From contig CAMEGY010000024.1 of assembly GCA_945916625.1 (NCBI GenBank), positions 1-9,328 of the forward strand: a stretch of DNA of 9,328 nucleotides, in the 5' to 3' direction. The DNA is from an uncultured Anaerococcus sp. GTDB lineage: Bacteria > Bacillota_A > Clostridia > Tissierellales > Peptoniphilaceae. This document shows positions 1 to 6,191 of the stretch, one piece after another (position 1 is the stretch's first letter; the number at the start of each line of letters is the position of its first letter). The notes beneath the pieces are model-generated. The model worked only from the letters and a program-made list of their open reading frames with translations. It was not told the DNA's origin and did not search any database. The position numbers and the translations under genes are program-made.

Positions 1-1191
1 AAAATCTTTTATAACAGCCCTTGGAGTAAGAAATTCATCTGCTCCTGGCCTATTTAGCTGCCCTTCCATATATTTTACAATATCACCAGTGCTTATATCT
101 ATAGCTGTCTTGTAATAGGTATTGTAAATATTTACCAAATTTTCAAGTAGGGTATAGATTTCTTCATCTGTCAAAACCTTAAGGCCCAGAACAGTTTTAT
201 TGGTGTTAATAAAGTCAGAATCCATAGAGGATTCACTTCCTAGCCTTCCCTTTAGGGCTCCGTAGGAGGAAAGCCCTCTCGATTCATCAAATACAGTTTT
301 TCTTGTAGCACCAAAATTTATAAAAATGCTTCTGGCAAGGTTTGACTTACATTCGTTATAGATATTTAGGATTTTTTCGTAGTTTCTTTCCCTAGTTGTA
401 GCATGTGGAAGTTTATAGAGGTTGACTGCTTCGTCAAAATTGATTACAAAGCCAGCATAGCCAATTTCCTTAAAAAGCTCTGCAAGGTTTTTTATGGCCT
501 CGAAATAATTGTCATCATTTATTATTTCATTGATTCCAAGTTCTTTTTTCGCTTCAGTCTTTGTTGTTATATCTCCCCTAATCCACCTTATTGCCTTAAG
601 TTTTAGAAGCCTATCATCATTTACAAAGGCCTCATAGTATTTGCAAATTGCTTGACCAAGTTCATAAGAAAGACCAACTGCCTTAAATTTTGCAAGGGTC
701 TCTAAAATTATTCCGACTACCTCTTCTTGGTGGTTGCCTGCCATCAAAGCTTTGATATCATAGGATTTCTCCTTGGATAGGTCCATAAAAATATTTGAAA
801 TCCACTCTTCTATAATTACTTCGATGACATTTCCGCTCCTTGAATTTTTTGTCTTTAAGTTTTCTATTATTGTAGAATAGAGATTTACAGCCTTCCTATC
901 AGTCGCATAAAACCTCCTAGAAGGATTAAGGTCAATGGTTGATGCTACAAAGTTTTTAGAAAGGGCTAGGTTTTCGATTGTTTTTAGCATAAAAGATTTG
1001 CCCGAACCAAAATCTCCAACCCAAAATCTCAGGTCAGAGCCTCCTTCTCCTACATTTTCCAAAATTTTTATTAATTCATCTACCTCAGCGCTCCTGCCGA
1101 CTAAGAGGTGACCTATTCCAATATCGGGTACAACTCCCGCTTCAAGGCTTGTGATAATTGTCATCGCTTCTTTAGGATTTATCCTATTCAT
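1..1191 (-). CDS. P-loop ATPase of the DUF2791/BrxD type (BREX-like ATP-binding protein), 3' end cut by window edge
   Basis: The frame is open from an ATG at 1191 to base 1, giving 397 codons with no stop, so the C-terminus lies outside. A Walker A motif (GDFGSGKS) sits at residues 59-66 and a Walker B-like strand (GFVINFDE) at 247-254. A later segment, GATRKTVFDE followed by RGLSSYGALKGRL (about 294-317), matches the sensor/arginine region I associate with this family. The N-terminal GVVPDIGIGHLLVGR (19-33), just before the P-loop, is also typical of DUF2791 proteins. BrxD of type 2 BREX belongs to this family and is usually paired with a helicase; its biochemical role is not settled. The start is backed by AAAGGAG seven bases upstream, inside the preceding TerB-like gene, whose last 8 nt overlap this one. 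Family assignment is from memory of motifs. The partner helicase expected downstream is not visible. Probably about 30-60 residues are missing. Confidence 0.82.
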   Translation of the reverse strand, partial: MNRINPKEAMTIITSLEAGVVPDIGIGHLLVGRSAEVDELIKILENVGEGGSDLRFWVGDFGSGKSFMLKTIENLALSKNFVASTIDLNPSRRFYATDRKAVNLYSTIIENLKTKNSRSGNVIEVIIEEWISNIFMDLSKEKSYDIKALMAGNHQEEVVGIILETLAKFKAVGLSYELGQAICKYYEAFVNDDRLLKLKAIRWIRGDITTKTEAKKELGINEIINDDNYFEAIKNLAELFKEIGYAGFVINFDEAVNLYKLPHATTRERNYEKILNIYNECKSNLARSIFINFGATRKTVFDESRGLSSYGALKGRLGSESSMDSDFINTNKTVLGLKVLTDEEIYTLLENLVNIYNTYYKTAIDISTGDIVKYMEGQLNRPGADEFLTPRAVIKDF

Positions 1192-2836
1192 CTACTAGCT
1201 CCTTTACCATGTCTATATAAAAATCATCAATTACTATCTTATCTTCTTCTATTATTAGGGTCTGGTCATTGATATAGGGAAAAAGTTGGTCATTTATTTC
1301 ATTTACAAAAACATTTAAGAAAAGCCCCTTTTCCTGAGCAATTTGTCTTGCTTTGTCCTTATCTATATAAGTATCCTCTAGGATAACTTTTAAAAATTTA
1401 ATAGTATTTGGGCTTAGCTTATTTTCTGTATTCTCATCTTCTTGACTTTCTGCTTCTACTATTTCTATTTCTTCTGTATCTTCAAAGTCTCCTATAAATT
1501 CACTTAGGGTATTAACTGTATTTGTAAGTTCATTTCTCGATTTACTTACCATCTTTTTATCAAGGCTAATTTTCTTGGTTTGGATGTTTTTAAGGTCAAG
1601 AATTTCTTCAAGCAGATCAAGGTCAAAGTCCCTATCCTTTATAAGGTCTATAAATCTATCAAAATTTTCTGGCCTTATTATCTCAAATAGTACTTTTTTA
1701 TGCCTAGGATTTGGATTTTGAAATTTGTAGGTATAAAATAGGGCCAAAATCCTGCTAGGGACAAAAGAATTAGAGAGTAAACTATTTAAAATATCGGGAA
1801 AATTCTCTCTGTTTTTAAACTTAAGGAGAGTTTCTTCCTGACGGCTTATATCAAGGCTACTTATGAAGCTTGCTATATCACTTGATTTGTTTGGATTTCT
1901 CATGATATAGGATAGGTAAATCTCCTCAATTATTGAGTCTTCCACATTATCTAGGTAGGTTCTTTGACTAGTCCTAAAAAATTCTAATATATCATCACAC
2001 TGATTTTCCCTTAAGATTTCTATGGAATTTTCTGTTTTTATGTCCGCCAAAAAAGAAAATTTTCTTCTGACATTTGCTTCTGTGATTATAAGAAGGCTGT
2101 CTAGGAGTTTTTTAGAAAGGGTGTAAGGCTTGGTATATGTTTTTAGAATGTCTGTATCTATGCTTTTATCTAAGAAAGCTTGCTTTAAGCTTTTAAGGTA
2201 TAAATTTATTGTAAAGTCCTTTAACAACTCATTAGTCCAGAGAACATTATTTCTCTGGCTTAGCTGCGTTAGGGCCTTTTCTTCATCTTTTTTGAAAGAG
2301 TATTTTTCACGAAAAGTCCCATCCTCGTCCCAAAAAACCTTGGCCTTACCATTTGGGCTTAACTTATAAAATTCGATTGTTTCAACATTTAATATTGGAA
2401 GCTCGGATAAATAACTTTGGGCTTCTTTCTTTAATTTGTCTGAGAAATCTTGATTAGTTAGCCTATATAAATTCCTATAAATCCTATCTGCCTCACTATC
2501 AAAGTTAGGATCTATAAAGTCTTCTACATAATCTCGGGCTAGCTGATAGAGCTGATGAAAGTGACTTGTTGTAAGGCTTCTTCCATAGTTTTTTTCTATA
2601 AATTTTGCAAAGTCTATATATAGTCTTAAACTTAAGAATTTTACCTGGCTTGGTACATCAAGCTTATTTGCTGGAAGCCTTAGTTTTGATACATAATATC
2701 CATCACTTTTTCCACCTAGACTTATGTTGATATTAATATTTTTATTTTCTTTTTTAACAGTTCTTTTAATGGTCTTTTTATCTACATTTTTGATGTCAGA
2801 TAGCAAGTTTTCAATTAAAGCCTTAATATCATCCAT
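1184..2836 (-). CDS. TerB_C-domain protein (possible TerB_N/TerB_C), partner of the DUF2791 ATPase
   Basis: This 550-residue soluble protein has no signal peptide or membrane segment. Residues about 476-545 look like a TerB_C domain: a helix (FLKVILED), then the KARQIAQEKGLFLNVFVNEIND stretch around 495-516, then LIIEEDKIVIDD. This is the 'LA..kGl.l...ie.IN......lIe.dd.i.i' pattern of that family. An acidic linker (about 449-472, rich in E and D) separates it from a largely helical N-terminal region. A basic patch lies at 19-33. Residues 45-260 could be a divergent TerB_N domain, but I do not see the usual tryptophan/tyrosine-rich TerB_N signature. TerB-domain proteins occur in tellurite/stress systems and, as TerB_N/TerB_C, beside ATPases and helicases in proposed DNA-processing modules. 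The ATG has AGGAGG five bases upstream and a good promoter. The gene overlaps the downstream ATPase gene by 8 nt, so the two probably act together. Confidence 0.72.
   Translation of the reverse strand: MDDIKALIENLLSDIKNVDKKTIKRTVKKENKNININISLGGKSDGYYVSKLRLPANKLDVPSQVKFLSLRLYIDFAKFIEKNYGRSLTTSHFHQLYQLARDYVEDFIDPNFDSEADRIYRNLYRLTNQDFSDKLKKEAQSYLSELPILNVETIEFYKLSPNGKAKVFWDEDGTFREKYSFKKDEEKALTQLSQRNNVLWTNELLKDFTINLYLKSLKQAFLDKSIDTDILKTYTKPYTLSKKLLDSLLIITEANVRRKFSFLADIKTENSIEILRENQCDDILEFFRTSQRTYLDNVEDSIIEEIYLSYIMRNPNKSSDIASFISSLDISRQEETLLKFKNRENFPDILNSLLSNSFVPSRILALFYTYKFQNPNPRHKKVLFEIIRPENFDRFIDLIKDRDFDLDLLEEILDLKNIQTKKISLDKKMVSKSRNELTNTVNTLSEFIGDFEDTEEIEIVEAESQEDENTENKLSPNTIKFLKVILEDTYIDKDKARQIAQEKGLFLNVFVNEINDQLFPYINDQTLIIEEDKIVIDDFYIDMVKELVDE
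1199..1205 (-). promoter_or_regulatory. Ribosome binding site of the DUF2791 ATPase gene, inside the upstream gene
   Basis: AAAGGAG on the minus strand lies 7 nt before the ATG at 1191 and entirely within the last codons of the TerB-like gene. It fixes the ATPase start and, with the 8-nt gene overlap, suggests coupled translation. Confidence 0.75.
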
Positions 2837-2841
2837 AAATC

Positions 2842-2847
2842 CCTCCT
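2842..2847 (-). promoter_or_regulatory. Ribosome binding site of the TerB-like gene
   Basis: A full-consensus AGGAGG on the minus strand lies 5 nt before the ATG at 2836. It supports this start over later internal methionines. Confidence 0.8.
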
Positions 2848-2865
2848 AATTTTTGCTTATATACC

Positions 2866-2894
2866 ATTATACTTCACGGCCTTCTTTTTCTAAA
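2866..2894 (-). promoter_or_regulatory. Sigma-A-type promoter of the TerB-like/ATPase operon
   Basis: On the minus strand, a -35 TTTAGA (2894-2889; 4 of 6 match) is followed by exactly 17 nt and a perfect -10 TATAAT (2871-2866). Transcription would start near 2859, giving a leader of roughly 20-25 nt before the ATG at 2836. It sits just downstream of the terminator of the preceding gene, so the two-gene module appears to be an independent transcription unit. I see no obvious operator in the short leader. Confidence 0.65.
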
Positions 2895-2910
2895 GAGAAA
2901 ATTTGCCAAT

Positions 2911-2932
2911 AAAAAAAGTGCCGAAGCACTTT
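2911..2932 (-). terminator. Rho-independent terminator after the fructosamine kinase gene
   Basis: On the minus strand, AAAGTGC, a TTCG loop and GCACTTT form a 7-bp stem, followed by an uninterrupted run of T. In RNA this is a C(UUCG)G tetraloop, an unusually stable hairpin cap. It begins 9 bases past the TAA at 2942 and ends just upstream of the TerB-operon promoter. Confidence 0.88.
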
Positions 2933-2941
2933 TCTATGGGT

Positions 2942-3793
2942 TTAATTTGTGATTATCTTCATCATATCATTTACTGATGAGTCATATACTGGTCCAAACC
3001 TCAATAGATATTTCATAAGTAAGAACAATCTATAGAAGTTTAGCCTTTCTTGGTAGCCTTCTTCCATTGGCAAAAGGTCTTTGTATTCATTATAAAATGC
3101 ATTACCAAAGCCTCCAAATACTGTAGATACCCCAATATCAAATTCCCTGTCTCCATATAATGGAGCTGGATCAAATACTAAAGGTCTTTCATCTTCATCA
3201 AACATAAAGTTACCGGCCCAGAGGTCTCCGTGAAGGAGTACTGGCTCTGACTTATGTTTATCAAGCTCTTTTTCTATAATAAACCTTACTTCTTCATACC
3301 TTGCTAGGTCTTTTTCATCCCAAAGTTCAAATTTCTTAAGCATGCTAGCAAGCTTATCCATCCTTTGGTGGAGGAAAATTTCTTTCCAACTATCTTTATA
3401 GCTATTATCAAACTTTGAAGCTTGACCTATATATGGATAGTCAAAGCCAAATTTTCCGTTTGGGCTTTTTATTTGGTGGATTTGAGCAATAACCTTTGCC
3501 AAATCTTCCTGCCTACCCTCCCTTTTTTCTTCGTGGTAAGTTAGGAGCAAGAAAGCTGCCCCATCAGCTTGTCCACTTGCAAGGGCTCTTGGTGCATAGA
3601 TTCCCTTTTCTTCAAAGATCTTAAGTCCTGCCTTCTCTCCCTCAAAAAATATTGCATCCTTGTTTTTGTGAACCTTGAGAAAATATGAACCCCCGTCAGC
3701 ATCTAGCTTATAGGATTCATTTACATCTCCTCCTGGAACAAGGTTTATACTTTTTATATTATTTATAGGTAATAATTCTAAAATCTTATCCAT
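2942..3793 (-). CDS. Fructosamine kinase family protein
   Basis: This 283-residue protein has the aminoglycoside-phosphotransferase-like kinase fold, and its length is normal for the fructosamine/ketosamine-3-kinase family. Visible motifs are the ATP-binding lysine in YFLKVH (K40), an E-G-E pair at 51-53, the catalytic loop LLHGDLWAGN (187-195, with D190 as likely base and N195), the metal-binding DPA (D208), and the family signature YGDREFDIG (213-221). Known members phosphorylate sugar adducts on lysine or on free amines, so that they break down (protein deglycation), or act on small glycated amines. The substrate cannot be read from sequence. GAGG lies 7 nt before the ATG. The gene follows the pcp/hydrolase pair across a 115-bp gap with no clear terminator, so read-through from that pair is possible. 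A strong terminator ends it. An aminoglycoside or choline kinase is the main alternative, but the DPA and YGDRE.D motifs favour fructosamine kinase. Confidence 0.9.
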   Translation of the reverse strand: MDKILELLPINNIKSINLVPGGDVNESYKLDADGGSYFLKVHKNKDAIFFEGEKAGLKIFEEKGIYAPRALASGQADGAAFLLLTYHEEKREGRQEDLAKVIAQIHQIKSPNGKFGFDYPYIGQASKFDNSYKDSWKEIFLHQRMDKLASMLKKFELWDEKDLARYEEVRFIIEKELDKHKSEPVLLHGDLWAGNFMFDEDERPLVFDPAPLYGDREFDIGVSTVFGGFGNAFYNEYKDLLPMEEGYQERLNFYRLFLLMKYLLRFGPVYDSSVNDMMKIITN

Positions 3794-3822
3794 ATTGTAT
3801 CCTCACTCTCCTTATTACTTAT

Positions 3823-3853
3823 AATTTACGCTTTTTTTCACTTTTTACGACAA
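3823..3853 (-). promoter_or_regulatory. Possible weak promoter of the fructosamine kinase gene
   Basis: On the minus strand, TTGTCG (3853-3848) and TAAATT (3828-3823) are 19 nt apart, each matching consensus at 4 of 6 bases. This spacing is longer than ideal. The 115-bp gap between the hydrolase stop and this gene's start holds no convincing hairpin terminator, so the gene may instead be read from upstream. Confidence 0.3.
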
Positions 3854-3908
3854 TAGCCAATTTTAAATGTGGCCCTAAATCATAAAACATCTAAAAAATT
3901 TATCCCAA

Positions 3909-4913
3909 TTACTTTTCTAAAATACCGACTACATCCTTGTAGACATCTGCCTTTGCTGTTTCGTTAAGAATTTCGTGTTTCATATCCTTGTAAACTTTAT
4001 TCTCGATATTGGTATAGCCAATTGATTTAAGGAGATCAATGCTGTTTTTGATTCCCCTATCACCCTTGGTTATAATATCGCTTTCTCCAACCATATTATA
4101 TATCTTTAGGTCCCTGTTTTTACACTTATACTTAGATTTTTGTCCTAATTTTTTATTAATTTCAATTAGTACCCTAGAATATCCTCCCCTAAATTTAAAG
4201 ACCCTAAGAGGATCATTTGCCTTTATGCTTATATTTTCCTTATCAAAGCTAATAAAGTCTAGGCCACTTGCACCTACAAGATAGTCTATAACCCTAGTTT
4301 CTCCCTTTTCTCCAAGAAAGAAACACCCTATATTAAAGAAAAATAAGGCAAGGCCAGATAATTTATTTACAGGTACTGTCCCAGTTAGGATTAACCTATC
4401 TAAAAGGTCATCATTTTTTCTCAAAAATAACCTAGCAATCATTGATCCCATGGAATGACCAAGTAGGGTGTAATTAAGATTAGGATATCTTTCCTTGATA
4501 TATTTTGCAATCATAATTTCATCGTCTACTATCTCTTCTGCCCTTTTCATATAGCCATTAGGATAGGATGTAGATATAGACTTGCCATGGCCTCTGTGAT
4601 CATCCATTACAACTATGTAGCCATTGTCATTTAAATTTTTTGCAAAATCCATATAGTTTCCTGAATGCTCTGCAACTCCATGGACTATTTGCACTATGCC
4701 CTTAGGATTTTCATGACCTAGTATCCTAACAAAAAGATCGAAACCATCTGTATTTGTAAGGTAGATTTCCTCATAGGATCCGTCATTTATTACAGAATAC
4801 CTCTTAAAATATTTTTTAGTCATATCAAATGACTTATAGCGGATTTCTTTTATTAGATAAAATATTTGAGGTACAAATAAGATTAAAAGAATAATAATAA
4901 GTTTGGGAGTCAT
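3909..4913 (-). CDS. Membrane-anchored alpha/beta hydrolase, monoacylglycerol lipase/lysophospholipase-like (serine aminopeptidase S33 fold)
   Basis: Starting from the ATG at 4913, this is a 334-residue protein. A hydrophobic N-terminal helix (about residues 3-21, LIIILLILFVPQIFYLI) lacks a clear cleavage site and probably anchors it in the membrane. The hydrolase core then follows: the oxyanion-hole strand IVQIVHGVAEHSG (74-86), the DDHRGHGKS loop (104-112), the nucleophile elbow GHSMG (serine 154), a likely acid in ESDIIT (D279), and the histidine in MKHEILNE (H313). The HG.aEHs and D.RGHG motifs are those of monoglyceride lipases and lysophospholipases, so a glycerolipid or similar ester is the likely substrate. 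The region around 185-225, rich in F and L, is probably the lid. The gene follows pcp with a TGATG overlap of 1 nt. A TTG two codons upstream (4919) is possible but only 2 nt from the ribosome site. Confidence 0.85.
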   Translation of the reverse strand: MTPKLIIILLILFVPQIFYLIKEIRYKSFDMTKKYFKRYSVINDGSYEEIYLTNTDGFDLFVRILGHENPKGIVQIVHGVAEHSGNYMDFAKNLNDNGYIVVMDDHRGHGKSISTSYPNGYMKRAEEIVDDEIMIAKYIKERYPNLNYTLLGHSMGSMIARLFLRKNDDLLDRLILTGTVPVNKLSGLALFFFNIGCFFLGEKGETRVIDYLVGASGLDFISFDKENISIKANDPLRVFKFRGGYSRVLIEINKKLGQKSKYKCKNRDLKIYNMVGESDIITKGDRGIKNSIDLLKSIGYTNIENKVYKDMKHEILNETAKADVYKDVVGILEK

Positions 4914-5557
4914 CAGCAAATCCTCCCTTCAGCTTTTTCTAAATCTTCCTTATCCTTATAGGCAATACTTGTTTTGATGATAATTTCTACCGCCCTTACC
5001 ATGTCACCTAGGCTCATGGAAGCCATCCCTCTTTTATCAAGAACTTGGGCTGGTAAATATGGGACATGGATGAAGCCTGCAGCCATATCTTTGTATTTTT
5101 CTGCCAAGTATAAATCATTGTACATTACAAAATTGCAAACATAAGTGCCTGCTGAGTTTGACACTGATGCAGGAATCTCATTTTCTCTTAAATTTTCTAC
5201 AATAGCCTTGATTGGTAGGCTTGAAAAATATGCATTTTCACCGTCTAAACGTATTTTTTCATCGATTGGTTTTTTTCCGTCATTATCAGAAATAGAAGCG
5301 TCTGCTATGTTAATTGCCACTCTTTCAACTGTGATCTCACTCCTTCCTCCTGCTTGGCCCAAAGAAATAATAATATCAGGCTTAAACGCAAGAACCTTCT
5401 CTTCTATCAAATCTTTCACCTTATAGAAGGATGTAGGAAGCATAAGCTTTTCTATCTCATGACCGTCTATATTATCATCAAGTTTTTCTAAAATAAGACT
5501 TGAAGGATTAATTTTTTCGCCATTAAAGGCATCAAACCCTGTTAATAAAATTTTCAT
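4913..5557 (-). CDS. pcp: Pyroglutamyl-peptidase I (pyrrolidone-carboxylate peptidase)
   Basis: This 214-residue cytosolic cysteine peptidase of family C15 removes an N-terminal pyroglutamate from peptides. The full catalytic triad is present in its normal contexts: E78 in ITVERVAIN, C141 in SNSAGTYVCN and H164 in GFIHVPYLP. The N-terminal LLTGFDAFNGEKINPS (4-19) is the family signature, and the length matches other members. AGAGGTG lies a few bases before the ATG. It is the first gene of an at least two-gene unit: its TGA overlaps the hydrolase ATG by one base. In a peptide-fermenting anaerobe it would help use blocked peptides as carbon and nitrogen source (inference). The C-terminal tail after about residue 200 (KDKEDLEKAEGRIC) is charged and probably not part of the core. 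Confidence 0.96.
   Translation of the reverse strand: MKILLTGFDAFNGEKINPSSLILEKLDDNIDGHEIEKLMLPTSFYKVKDLIEEKVLAFKPDIIISLGQAGGRSEITVERVAINIADASISDNDGKKPIDEKIRLDGENAYFSSLPIKAIVENLRENEIPASVSNSAGTYVCNFVMYNDLYLAEKYKDMAAGFIHVPYLPAQVLDKRGMASMSLGDMVRAVEIIIKTSIAYKDKEDLEKAEGRIC
4922..4927 (-). promoter_or_regulatory. Ribosome binding site that decides the hydrolase start
   Basis: GGGAGG on the minus strand lies 8 nt before the ATG at 4913 but only 2 nt before the alternative TTG at 4919. It therefore favours the ATG, which overlaps the pcp stop codon as TGATG. The site lies inside the last codons of pcp. Confidence 0.7.
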
Positions 5558-5613
5558 AATTCACCTCTATATTAATTTACCAAAAAATGATAGATTTTAA
5601 ACAAAATATTAAA

Positions 5614-5642
5614 AAAATAAATTTATAGTATAATAATGTAAA
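5614..5642 (-). promoter_or_regulatory. Possible promoter of pcp
   Basis: On the minus strand, TTTACA (5642-5637; 5 of 6 match to TTGACA) is followed after 17 nt by TATTTT (5619-5614; 4 of 6). It would leave a leader of about 50 nt. It overlaps the -10 of the divergent rhodanese promoter, so the two could interfere. The region is very AT-rich, so chance matches are expected. Confidence 0.35.
5629..5634 (+). promoter_or_regulatory. -10 element of the rhodanese gene promoter
   Basis: A perfect TATAAT lies about 20 bases before the ATG at 5655. No good -35 is visible at 16-18 nt upstream (the bases there are A/T only), and no TG extension is present. The 97-bp divergent gap (5558-5654) is almost purely A and T. 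Confidence 0.5.
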
Positions 5643-5654
5643 AAAGGAGCGACT

Positions 5655-5951
5655 ATGAGTATAAAAGAAATTTCTGGCAAAGATTTAGGAAAACTTGATG
5701 ATTCCTATAAAATTATCGATGTAAGAACCGAAGAAGAATATAAGGAAGGCCACATCAAAAACGCTATAAATGTACCCCTAGATAATATCTTAGCAAATGA
5801 TTTTGACCTAGATAAAAACGATAAGCTCGTAGTCCACTGTAGGACAAATGGCAGATCTATGATGGCAATTGAAAGCCTCCTAGACCTAGGATATAAAAAT
5901 ATAAGCCTTGCCCCTGGAGTAGACCTATATGATTATGACTTGGTAAAATAG
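5655..5951 (+). CDS. Single-domain rhodanese-like sulfurtransferase
   Basis: This 98-residue cytosolic protein consists of one rhodanese domain. The N-terminal strand with IIDVRTEEEY (20-29) and GHIKNAINVP (32-41) carries the conserved DVR and GHI.gA.n.P motifs. LVVHCRTNGRS (58-68) contains the catalytic cysteine C62, which would carry a persulfide, in the usual six-residue active-site loop ending in RS. Single-domain rhodaneses move sulfane sulfur between acceptors, but the natural partner of this one cannot be told. The C-terminal part (LAPGVDLYDYD) replaces the common GG...W ending of many relatives, a small departure. AAGGAG lies 5 nt before the ATG. It is transcribed alone, divergent from pcp and convergent with the cold-shock gene, with its own terminator. 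Confidence 0.92.
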   Translation: MSIKEISGKDLGKLDDSYKIIDVRTEEEYKEGHIKNAINVPLDNILANDFDLDKNDKLVVHCRTNGRSMMAIESLLDLGYKNISLAPGVDLYDYDLVK

Positions 5952-5961
5952 TTTATCAAAT

Positions 5962-5992
5962 AAAAACTCCCTCAGACTAGAGGGAATTTTTT
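5962..5992. terminator. Bidirectional terminator between the convergent rhodanese and cold-shock genes
   Basis: TCCCTC, a six-base loop (AGACTA) and GAGGGA form a 6-bp stem at 5968-5985. A-runs on the left and T-runs on the right flank it, so a T-tail follows the hairpin on both strands: six T on plus and five on minus. Outer A-T pairs can extend the stem past one C-A mismatch. The stop codon of the cold-shock gene (5993-5991) lies in the T-run, so one hairpin probably ends both genes. Confidence 0.82.
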
Positions 5993-6191
5993 ATAATTTC
6001 TTTACTTTTTTTGCCTGTGGGCCTCTCGGGGCATCTATTTTTTCAAATTCTACATTATCCCCAGTTTCTAGCCTTTTAAATTCATCATCACTTATGATAT
6101 CCGAATAGTGAACGAAGAGGTCTTCTCCTCCCCATTTTATAAAGCCAAAACCTTTTTTGTTATCAAAAAATTTAACAACTCCTAAGCTCAT
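5991..6191 (-). CDS. Cold-shock protein (CspA/CspB family)
   Basis: This 66-residue protein is a single cold-shock domain, the usual length. RNP1 (KGFGFI, residues 13-18) and RNP2 (LFVHY, 25-29) are present, as is the closing segment GPQAKKV (57-63). These five-stranded OB-fold proteins bind single-stranded RNA or DNA and melt RNA structure. Small differences from the consensus are VVKFFDNKKG in place of VKWFNaeKG, and a loop about one residue shorter between RNP1 and RNP2 (KWGGED). The ATG overlaps the methyltransferase stop as ATGA (4 nt), with AAGG a few bases upstream, so it appears to be the last gene of the valS operon. Many cold-shock genes have their own long 5' leader; here there is no room for one unless a promoter lies inside the methyltransferase gene. 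Confidence 0.95.
   Translation of the reverse strand: MSLGVVKFFDNKKGFGFIKWGGEDLFVHYSDIISDDEFKRLETGDNVEFEKIDAPRGPQAKKVKKL

Noticed and set aside
403..606. Plus-strand open frame of 67 codons
   Set aside because: It lies wholly opposite the DUF2791 ATPase gene, has no ribosome site and no recognisable motif; it is a shadow.
2942..3793. Reading the kinase as an aminoglycoside resistance phosphotransferase
   Set aside because: It shares the fold, but HGDLWAGN, DPA and YGDREFD together are the fructosamine kinase pattern and the gene sits among housekeeping genes.
3855..3875. Short inverted repeat GCCA/TGGC between the hydrolase and fructosamine kinase genes
   Set aside because: Only a 4-bp stem around a 10-base loop with no T-run; too weak to call a terminator or operator.
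4917..4919. TTG as start of the hydrolase gene
   Set aside because: Only 2 nt separate it from GGGAGG, whereas the ATG at 4913 has 8 nt spacing and a typical TGATG overlap.
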